DNA from: Phycisphaerales bacterium
GTDB lineage: Bacteria; Planctomycetota; Phycisphaerae; UBA1845; UTPLA1
NCBI GenBank assembly: GCA_020639075.1
Contig: JACKHI010000001.1
Span: 4,774,001-4,838,000, forward strand
DNA length: 64,000 nucleotides
Reading direction: 5' to 3'
Below are positions 43,698 to 50,644 of the stretch, in pieces. Numbering within the stretch: position 1 is the first letter of the stretch; every line of letters begins with the position of its first letter. The translations under genes were made by a program, and so were the position numbers. The notes below the pieces were generated by a model. That model was not told the origin of the DNA. It worked only from the letters and a program-made list of their open reading frames with translations, and did not search any database.

Positions 43698-44627
43698 TTA
43701 CGCCGCGCCCGCCAGCTTCAGCATCAGCGCCTTCTGCGCATGCATCCGGTTCTCCGCCTGGTCGAAGATCGCGGAATTCTTCGAGCGTGTGACGTCATAC
43801 GTGATCTCTTCGTTGTAATGCGCCGGCAGGCAGTGCAGCACGACGCAGTCGCTCTTTGCCATCTTCAGCACATCCATGTTGACCTGGTAGGGCATGAAGA
43901 ATTGCTTGCGCCGTTCGGCGTCGTCTTCCTGGCCCATGCTCGCCCAGACGTCGGTATAGAGCACGTCCGCGCCGCCGGCCGCCGACGCGAGATCGTTCGT
44001 CACTTCGATCGAGCCGCCCGTCTTCGACGCCATCTCGCGGCTCTTCGACAGTGCGCATTCTTTCGGCTCATAGCCGGGGGGCGTCACGATCACGACATGC
44101 ATGCCGACCAGCGCGCCGCCGAACATGATCGAATGCGCCACGTTGTTGCCGTCGCCGCTGTACACGAACTTCAATCCCTTCATCGCGCCGCGGCGCTCCT
44201 GCACTGTCTGCAGGTCGGCCAGCATCTGGCACGGATGTGCGTAGTCGCTCAGTCCGTTGATCACGGGCACTGTCGCGTGCTTCGCCATCTCTTCGATGAT
44301 GTCGTGACCGAACACGCGGGCCATGATGATGTCGGCATAGCGCGACAGTACGAGCGAGATATCCTCCGTCGTCTCGCGCTTGCCGAGGCTGATGTCCGTC
44401 GGCGCGAGGTAGATCGCGTGACCGCCCATCTGCGTCATGCCGGTTTCGAACGAGACGCGTGTGCGCAGCGACGGCTTCTGAAAGATCATCGCCAGCGTCT
44501 TCTGCTTCAGCGACTTTCGATAGTCCTTTGGCGACTTCTTGACGCGCGCCGCCAGGTCGAGAATTGATTTCAGTTCGTCGGTCGAAAGATCGCAAAGCGT
44601 GGATAGGCTTCTTCCTGCAAGGCTCAT
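43698..44627 (-). CDS. argF: Ornithine carbamoyltransferase
   Basis: A 309-residue enzyme making citrulline from ornithine and carbamoyl phosphate. Seen: FQKPSLRTRVSFETGM (carbamoyl-phosphate loop), LGKRETTEDISLVLSRYADI, VINGLSDYAHPCQMLADLQT, FVYSGDGNNVAHS, DVLYTDVWASMGQE and VVLHCLPAHYNEEI with the catalytic Cys. ATG at 44627 matches the family start; the frame above it is open but unrelated. argF is separate from the argR-argG-argH operon, 28 kb away, and the same side as rocD. Confidence 0.96.
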   Translation of the reverse strand: MSLAGRSLSTLCDLSTDELKSILDLAARVKKSPKDYRKSLKQKTLAMIFQKPSLRTRVSFETGMTQMGGHAIYLAPTDISLGKRETTEDISLVLSRYADIIMARVFGHDIIEEMAKHATVPVINGLSDYAHPCQMLADLQTVQERRGAMKGLKFVYSGDGNNVAHSIMFGGALVGMHVVIVTPPGYEPKECALSKSREMASKTGGSIEVTNDLASAAGGADVLYTDVWASMGQEDDAERRKQFFMPYQVNMDVLKMAKSDCVVLHCLPAHYNEEITYDVTRSKNSAIFDQAENRMHAQKALMLKLAGAA

Positions 44628-44795
44628 GGCCGTCGTCTCCTGGTAAGCGGGTCGCCGTCCAATCGGCAACGTGCAGAAATATGGCGGTTGGATGACGACG
44701 TGTCCACAGGCGCGGAATACCGGAGCGGAATCCCATGTGAAACATGCAAGATCGCGGGGATCAGACGCAAGTTGTGGTTGAAAACCGGGTTCACC

Positions 44796-44875
44796 GGTCG
44801 CGTGGCCCATCTTTTTCTAGAGGATGGTGGTCGCGATGATCGGTATGCGAAACAACGCCTTGGGTTGGGGGCGAC
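44796..44875. repeat. 80-bp repeat, left copy
   Basis: GTCGCGTGGCCCATC, then a CCATC/GATGG hairpin, then GTGGTCGCGATGATCG and GGGTTGGGGGCG. It matches 45195-45274 in the same orientation with about ten differences. Confidence 0.75.
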
Positions 44876-44889
44876 AGGTGCGGACGCAG

Positions 44890-45189
44890 TCATTCGGTTG
44901 TTTGTGGATGGACTCTGCGATCCACGTTGTAGGCCCAAATCTGCGCCCCAGTGGCGAACAAGAATCCGATTAGGACAAGCAGTCGATCAAGGTTGAGCGC
45001 ATTATTCGTGCCGGCGTGAGGGGCCTGCAGCAAGTTGTTCGCCAGCAGGAGCACCCAGAGAAGTTGATTCACTTCGAGCAGTATCCAGAGTATTCGAATA
45101 TTTCGCGCCACAATCTGCCTCCGGCCAATCTGCGCCAAAAAACCTGACGCGCCCATTGCGATGGATTGTACGACATCGACGATTCGCAC
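44890..45189 (-). CDS. Possible small membrane protein between two repeats
   Basis: A 99-residue reading frame with two strong hydrophobic segments (IRILWILLEVNQLLWVLLLA and LLVLIGFLFATGAQIWAY) separated by a short loop with Asn/His. No family recognised. The membrane-protein look and lower GC favour a real gene; lack of a clear ribosome-binding site is against. Met12 (MGASGFLAQ) is an alternative start. It sits exactly between two direct copies of an 80-bp repeat. Confidence 0.5.
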   Translation of the reverse strand: MRIVDVVQSIAMGASGFLAQIGRRQIVARNIRILWILLEVNQLLWVLLLANNLLQAPHAGTNNALNLDRLLVLIGFLFATGAQIWAYNVDRRVHPQTTE

Positions 45190-45194
45190 TTCAA

Positions 45195-45274
45195 GGTTGC
45201 GTGGCCCATCCTTTCAAGGATGGTGGTCGCGATGATCGTTGCGCGAGACAACGCCGTGGGTTGGGGGCGCCGAC
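45195..45274. repeat. 80-bp repeat, right copy
   Basis: GTTGCGTGGCCCATCC, a CCATCCTTT/AAGGATGG hairpin, then GTGGTCGCGATGATCG and GGGTTGGGGGCG. It ends 12 bp before the stop of the GTPase gene. Confidence 0.75.
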
Positions 45275-45285
45275 GAAGGCAGGTG

Positions 45286-46623
45286 TCAGTCCTTCAAACT
45301 CGGATGCCCCTTCACAATTGCCGCCAACCGCTCCGCACCCTCGCCGGCCAGCTCATATCGCACACGCACGCTCGGCTTGTTGATCTTCAGTAGCTTCGAC
45401 AGATCGATCGGCGTCCCGATGACGACGGCGTCGCAGTCCGCAGCGTTGATCGATTTTTCCAGCTCGCTCATCTGCGTCTGGCCGTAACCCATCGCCGGCA
45501 GGATGTCCGTCAGATGGTTGTACTTTGCGAATGTCGTCTTAATCGAGCCGACCGCGAAGGGGCGCGGATCGACGATCGAGCCGGCGCCCGCCTGCTTCGC
45601 CGCGACGTGGCCGGCGCCGAACGTCATGCCGCCGTGCGTGAGCGTTGGGCCGTCCTCGACGACGAGAACGCGCTTGCCGCGCACGAGGTCCGGGTTGTCC
45701 AGCGTGACGCGCGACTCGCCGCGAATGACTTCGGCGCCCGGGTTCACGCGCGCCGCATTGGCGGCGACGAGTTCGACGGCCTCCGGCTTCGCCGTCTTCA
45801 CCTTGTTGATCAAAATGACGTCGGCCATGCGGAAGTTCAGCTCGCCAGGGTAATACGCCAGCTCGTGCCCGGCGCGATGCGGATCGGCGACGGTGATCAA
45901 CAGGTCCGGCTCAAAAAATGCCGTGTCGTTGTTGCCGCCGTCCCAGAGCATCACGTCGGCTTCCGCCTCGGCTGCTCTGAGAATCTGGTGATAGTCCACG
46001 CCCGCGAACAGAAGATTGCCAGCCTCAATATGCAGTTCGTACTCTTCTCGTTCCTCGATTGTGCATTCGTGCCGATCCATGTCGGCCAATTCGCCGAATC
46101 GTTGGCATGCTTGCTTCGCCAGATCGCCGTAGGGCATCGGATGGCGAATGACGGCGACGCGTTTGCCCATCGCCTTCAACGTCTGCGCGACGAGTCGCGT
46201 CGTCTGGCTCTTGCCGCAGCCGGTGCGGACCGCACAAATCGCGATCACGGGCTTTTTCGACGGCAGCATCGTGTGGACCGGCGCCGCCAGTTCGAATGCG
46301 GCCCCTGCGGCGTTCACGCGCGCGGCAATGCCCATCACGTGTGCATATGACACATCCGAATAGCTGAACAGCGCCACATCGGCGTTCTTGTCGCGGATCG
46401 TCTTTTCGAGATCCTCTTCCGGAACGATCGGTACGCCTTCCGGATAGTGTTTGCCGGCGAGGGCGGATGGATAGGTTCGACCGTCGATGTTCGGAATCTG
46501 TGCCGCCGTAAAAGCAACGACCCGCACTTGCGGGTCGTCGCGATAGAGGCAGTTGAAATTGTGAAAGTCGCGCCCTGCGGCGCCGATGATGACGATTCGC
46601 TTACTCGTTGACGCACTCGCCAT
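45286..46623 (-). CDS. Cyclic 2,3-diphosphoglycerate synthetase-like P-loop protein
   Basis: A 445-residue protein. N-terminal NAD-like Rossmann part (RIVIIGAAGRDFHNFNCLYR, then GRTYPSALAGKHYPEGVPI), typical of the cPGS family. A P-loop follows at about residue 133 (AICAVRTGCGKSQTTRL). Further marks are VMLWDGGNNDTAFFEPDLLI, DVILINKVKTA and VEDGPTLTHGGMTFGAG. In archaea cPGS makes the thermoprotectant cyclic diphosphoglycerate; the bacterial relatives lack an assigned reaction. It follows rocD by 31 bp in the same direction, which hints at a link to ornithine or arginine metabolism. Confidence 0.82.
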   Translation of the reverse strand: MASASTSKRIVIIGAAGRDFHNFNCLYRDDPQVRVVAFTAAQIPNIDGRTYPSALAGKHYPEGVPIVPEEDLEKTIRDKNADVALFSYSDVSYAHVMGIAARVNAAGAAFELAAPVHTMLPSKKPVIAICAVRTGCGKSQTTRLVAQTLKAMGKRVAVIRHPMPYGDLAKQACQRFGELADMDRHECTIEEREEYELHIEAGNLLFAGVDYHQILRAAEAEADVMLWDGGNNDTAFFEPDLLITVADPHRAGHELAYYPGELNFRMADVILINKVKTAKPEAVELVAANAARVNPGAEVIRGESRVTLDNPDLVRGKRVLVVEDGPTLTHGGMTFGAGHVAAKQAGAGSIVDPRPFAVGSIKTTFAKYNHLTDILPAMGYGQTQMSELEKSINAADCDAVVIGTPIDLSKLLKINKPSVRVRYELAGEGAERLAAIVKGHPSLKD

Positions 46624-46654
46624 GTTGCCTGTCGCTTTCTGTTTGGCGCGGGCG

Positions 46655-47896
46655 CTATTTGTTCGTCTTCGCGGACAACAGCGCCGGCGCGATTCGGTCC
46701 ATCGCCCAATCGATATCCGACTTTTCGATGATCAACGGCGGGGCGAACCGGATCACGTCTTCATGCGCGTCCTTGCAGAGAATACCCTCGGCCATGAAGC
46801 GCTCGCAGAACCAGCGGGCCTTCGGATATTCCGGCTTGATTTGCACGCCGATCAGCAGACCGCGGCCGCGAATCTCCTTCACGGCGGGCGCACCGACGGC
46901 CTGGAGCTTCGATTTGAAGTGGGCGCCCATCTCTCGCGAGCGCTCGTCGAGTCCGTCATTGCGGATCATGTCCATCGCCACGCGACTGACTGCGCACGCC
47001 AGCGGATTTCCGCCGAACGTCGAGCCGTGGTCGCCCGGATGGAAGACGTCCATCGCTTCGCGCGACGAGACGACCGCAGAGATCGGCAGAACGCCGCCGC
47101 CCAACGCCTTGCCGAGACACATTGCGTCCGGCCGCGCGTCTTCGCCTTCATGCTGCCAGGCGAATCGATCGCCCGTACGGCAGAGGCCCGTCTGAATTTC
47201 GTCAAAGATCAGAAGCACGTTGTGCTTCGTGCAGATGTCTCGCAGGGCTTTCAGGTAACCGTCCTTGGGAACGAGGATTCCGCTCTCCGCCTGGATCGGC
47301 TCGACGAATACGGCGACGGTGTTCTTGGTCATCGCCGCTTCCACAGCCGACGCGTCGCCGAACGGCACCAGCGGGAAACCCGGCGTGTACGGACCGAAGC
47401 CGGCCTTGTACTGCTCGTCCGTGCTGAAGCTGATGATCGTCGTCGTGCGTCCGTGGAAGTTGCCCTTCGCGCAGATGATCTCGGCCTGGTTCTTCGCGAC
47501 GCCCTTCTTCTCATAGCCCCATTTGCGCGCCATCTTGATGGCCGTTTCGCAGGCCTCGGCGCCGCTGTTCATCGGCAGCGCGGCCTCGAAGCCGGTCAAT
47601 TCGCAGATCTCACGGCACCAGGGGCCGAGCTGATCGTTGTGAAACGCGCGCGATGTCAGCGTCACTTTGTTGAGCTGCTTCGTGGCCGCGGCGATCAGAC
47701 GTTCATGCGAGTACCCGAAGTTCAGCGCCGAATAGGCGGACAGCATATCGAGGTACTTGTTGCCCTCGACGTCGGTCACCCACGCGCCTTTTCCCGACTC
47801 GATGACGACGGGCAGCGGATGGTAGTTGTGGGCCCCGAAGCATTCGTTGAGCTGGAGGTGTTCCGACGTCTTCGTGTCCTGAGTGGCGCTGGCCAT
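46655..47896 (-). CDS. rocD: Ornithine-oxoacid aminotransferase
   Basis: A 413-residue PLP enzyme of aminotransferase class III that converts ornithine plus 2-oxoglutarate to glutamate-5-semialdehyde and glutamate. Seen: NYHPLPVVIESGKGAWVTDV, YLDMLSAYSALNFGYSH, ALPMNSGAEACETAIKMARK, GNFHGRTTTIISFSTD, VEPIQAESGILVP, LLIFDEIQTGLCRTG, the PLP-Lys region MCLGKALGGGVLPISAVV and STFGGNPLACAV. Start at MASATQD. ArgD-type acetylornithine activity is a lesser possibility. It leads a two-gene unit with the cPGS-like GTPase. Confidence 0.93.
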   Translation of the reverse strand: MASATQDTKTSEHLQLNECFGAHNYHPLPVVIESGKGAWVTDVEGNKYLDMLSAYSALNFGYSHERLIAAATKQLNKVTLTSRAFHNDQLGPWCREICELTGFEAALPMNSGAEACETAIKMARKWGYEKKGVAKNQAEIICAKGNFHGRTTTIISFSTDEQYKAGFGPYTPGFPLVPFGDASAVEAAMTKNTVAVFVEPIQAESGILVPKDGYLKALRDICTKHNVLLIFDEIQTGLCRTGDRFAWQHEGEDARPDAMCLGKALGGGVLPISAVVSSREAMDVFHPGDHGSTFGGNPLACAVSRVAMDMIRNDGLDERSREMGAHFKSKLQAVGAPAVKEIRGRGLLIGVQIKPEYPKARWFCERFMAEGILCKDAHEDVIRFAPPLIIEKSDIDWAMDRIAPALLSAKTNK

Positions 47897-48245
47897 GCCT
47901 GCCTCGTTGCTGTGGGTGCAGTCGGATCGCTTCCGCAGCGATGTCGACCGGACGCTGTGAATTTCCAGTGATCCAGAATGGGCCGCGCAGGCGTCGCCGT
48001 CAAGCCTGCATACATGAGGAATTCCCGCGAAGGTATTGCCTCCATCCACTCGCGGCGGCGCAAAGACAATCCAAGCCCCGGCAATCGCGTCTGGGTGTCC
48101 TTACCCACATTCCGAGCCGAGGCAGTCATGCCTGGGTAGAGACATTCACGTTGCGCCGCAGTGCCGACGCGGTAGTCAAACTCCGCCTCGTCGTTCTTGC
48201 TGCCCGAACCACAGACCATAGAATCACGGGATTGCAAGATATCCG
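47897..48245. other. Intergenic region before the tRNA, nothing recognised
   Basis: About 350 bp. It must hold the rocD promoter and the tRNA promoter, but no boxes near consensus stand out, and I see no gene or repeat. Confidence 0.4.
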
Positions 48246-48319
48246 GTCCCCATAGCTCAATTGGACAGAGCGTTGGCCTCCGAAGCCAGAGGTTGCAGGT
48301 TCGACTCCTGCTGGGGACG
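48246..48319 (+). tRNA. tRNA-Arg (CCG)
   Basis: A full cloverleaf of 74 nt. Acceptor GTCCCCA/TGGGGAC, D stem GCTC/GAGC, anticodon stem TTGGC/GCCAG around the loop CTCCGAA (anticodon CCG), T stem GCAGG/CCTGC with loop TTCGACT, discriminator G. CCA is not encoded. Confidence 0.96.
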
Positions 48320-48443
48320 TTTTGGCCGGCGATTCGCGACGCGTCGATGCCGTCATCGCCGGGGGCGTGAAGCCTGCCGATCTTCATCGCTGGGTTTCAG
48401 CCGCCTTATTCTCTACTGCGACAAATCGGAGACGCTGAAACCC

Positions 48444-50030
48444 TTGATCCCGAGAAAACACGCAATCCTGTTGTGGGCGTTGACGGTGGCGATACTCGCT
48501 GGCTGCGGACCTCGCGTCGATTTGATCGCAACGAGAAGCCGGCGCGTCGAACGAGACAACGGCCGCATCGACGCAATCCTCGTCGAATCGATGTACAAGA
48601 CCAACGGCCTGCACGGTCAGCAGATGCTGTACGAAGTGGACGTTCTCGACTCCATGAAACGTCCGGTCAACGCAACGCGCAACAGCTATCGAAACGCAGA
48701 AGGGCACGTCGCCGGCTCGCGGACGGTCATTGCCGAGGAGGTGACGGGGGAGCCGTCGCATGTGCTCGTGGAGATTCCCGTGAACATGCTCGGTCTCGGC
48801 GAGCGCCAATTGCCCGCCTTCGCACGCGTGCGACTTGCGTCTTCGCAAGGCGAGGCCGCGGCCGAAGCGCTGGTGGAATTGCCGCTCAAGGCGCCCGATG
48901 TGGCCGGCATGGGCGGCGAATCGGCCTATGCGGCATCGGACGCGCCGGGGCCTGGATCTGAGGAAGAGCGATTGGCGCTCGGCAGCGGTCGTGACAGTCG
49001 CGAACCGTGGGCCGATGAATCAGAAAGTCGAAACACGTCGAAACGGCGCAAGCAACCGGCTGAAGAATCACCTGGTGATGATCCCGCGCGAAAGGCGCCT
49101 GTGCGCGAATCGTATGCGGATCGCCGAAGCGAACCTGATCGCTCACGAGAGGACACGAGCTCACCAGAGCCGTCACGCTCGCCCGATGACGATCTGACAT
49201 ATTGGTCGCCCAACCGGGAGCCGGTTCGCAGACACGATGACGATGCCTCAGCGTCATCACGAAAGAACGGCGCCCATGACGACCGTATCCGTCATGAAGC
49301 TGCGCGGAGCGACGCCACTGCGGAGCCATCGGCGAAGGCGCCCGTCAATCCGCGCGTGGCTGAGATCGCCGAACTCGAGTCCGTCGTTCGCCAGTCACCG
49401 AACGACATTCGAGCCCAGATGCGGCTGAGAATCCTCTTTCTCGCTGAGCGACGTGAAGCCGACGCGTTGGCGCCGATTGCGGGTACGGATCCCTCGACGC
49501 AAATAAAAATCGAAGAATATCTTGCGGCGATCCTGCCGCCGGTTCGGTCCGGGCAGGTCGACCCGACGACCCTCGACATGCGTGAGTTGGATCGATGGGT
49601 GGCCGCTTCGCGCGATGCGAAGCAGCTGCGCATACCGGTTGCCGCTTTTTGCCGATCGATTGACGGTTTCGGCAAGTACCAACCGTTCACGCCGGCTGTC
49701 TTCCGAGCGGACAATTTCCCTCGGCTGCTGATCTATCTCGAGGTTGAGAACTTCGTTTCGACCCGAGCGCAAACCGGGGTTTATAGGACGTTACTTTCTG
49801 TCCAACAAAAGCTTCTGAACTCGTCAGGCGTGGAAGTTTGGTCTACGCTGGATCAGGAAATCCCGGACCTTTCGAATGGACTTCGCAAAGACTTCTTTCT
49901 GGCAATCGGCCCGATCGATTTCCAGCAGGTTTTGCCGGTCGACGAGTACACGCTTGTCATCTCGCTCCGCGACACACTTGGCGGCGGGAGCTGTGACAAA
50001 CAAATGGCTTTTCGTATTACGGGTCGATAG
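48444..50030 (+). CDS. Lipoprotein with a disordered charged middle
   Basis: About 528 residues, unknown family. From a TTG at 48444 the first residues are IPRKHAILLWALTVAILAGC, a good lipoprotein signal with lipid Cys at 21. No ATG suits, and GGAG lies 12 nt upstream. Residues about 25-160 look folded (VERDNGRIDAILVESMY, LYEVDVLDSMKRPV). Residues about 165-310 are Arg/Ser/Asp/Glu rich and probably disordered. The C-terminal 220 residues look folded (MRLRILFLAERREADAL, LPVDEYTLVISLRDTL). It is the first of seven exported plus-strand proteins. The frame is open back into the tRNA. Confidence 0.75.
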   Translation: MIPRKHAILLWALTVAILAGCGPRVDLIATRSRRVERDNGRIDAILVESMYKTNGLHGQQMLYEVDVLDSMKRPVNATRNSYRNAEGHVAGSRTVIAEEVTGEPSHVLVEIPVNMLGLGERQLPAFARVRLASSQGEAAAEALVELPLKAPDVAGMGGESAYAASDAPGPGSEEERLALGSGRDSREPWADESESRNTSKRRKQPAEESPGDDPARKAPVRESYADRRSEPDRSREDTSSPEPSRSPDDDLTYWSPNREPVRRHDDDASASSRKNGAHDDRIRHEAARSDATAEPSAKAPVNPRVAEIAELESVVRQSPNDIRAQMRLRILFLAERREADALAPIAGTDPSTQIKIEEYLAAILPPVRSGQVDPTTLDMRELDRWVAASRDAKQLRIPVAAFCRSIDGFGKYQPFTPAVFRADNFPRLLIYLEVENFVSTRAQTGVYRTLLSVQQKLLNSSGVEVWSTLDQEIPDLSNGLRKDFFLAIGPIDFQQVLPVDEYTLVISLRDTLGGGSCDKQMAFRITGR

Positions 50031-50109
50031 GTAGGTAGGACTATCATCCCAGTGTTGGTGGGGCATGGACGGAATTCTGAAAAATGTCGATATTTTGAGT
50101 CATTGCTGT

Positions 50110-50137
50110 TTGACAGTGCGTAACTTACGCCTAATAT
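50110..50137 (+). promoter_or_regulatory. Strong sigma70-like promoter
   Basis: TTGACA (50110-50115) and TAATAT (50132-50137), spacer 16 bp, in a locally AT-rich stretch just after the preceding lipoprotein gene. It points towards the DUF11 gene, whose ATG is 500 bp away. Confidence 0.55.
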
Positions 50138-50644
50138 TCGCGCTGTTATCCGGTCGTGCCGCCGCCGTCTGGCATGGGCAAGAGGCAAGGTCCCATTCAG
50201 CCGAGGTTTGCGGCGGAATTGTCAACGGTTTGCGTTGAAATCGGCCGAATTTGAGATTCGGGGTTGTCGTGGAAGGCTCCTCGGATCGTAGGCGATCGGA
50301 AGTCTCGGTTGATCTGGCGTGATCGCCAACAGCGGGATCGGGTAACGCGAAGTGAGTATGAACACGAAACAGGCGCGGTTATTCTTGAGTATCGCAATCG
50401 CAGATGCTTACGACAATTCTCAGCCAGGCAGTTATTCTGACGTCGCGTCGCGCGACGAGATCTGCCTGTGTGCTGTCCGATTTGCGCCGATTGTCACGGA
50501 TATTACCGTCGGTAACGCGCGTTCCGGCGGACGATTGAACCAAGATGTGTAAGAGGCACGGTCGCTGGCGCGGTCGCGACCGTTCTTCGCTGACAAACTA
50601 ACTGCCTACGGATTCATCCAACAAGCGAGAGGAGATTGACAAAC
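50138..50644 (+). other. Long leader region before the DUF11 gene
   Basis: About 500 nt between a good promoter and the next start codon. It includes a hairpin ACGGTCGC/GCGACCGT (50558-50583) followed by TCTT. A 66-codon frame at 50352-50552 is present but not convincing. It may be a structured 5' leader, an attenuator or a small RNA. Confidence 0.4.

Noticed and set aside
46586..47971. 461-codon plus-strand frame
   Set aside because: Antisense to rocD, which has all PLP-enzyme motifs. The plus frame is low-complexity Arg/Ala/Val.
50352..50552. 66-codon frame in the DUF11 leader
   Set aside because: Weak start region and no hydrophobic or domain pattern; kept only as a remark in the leader entry.
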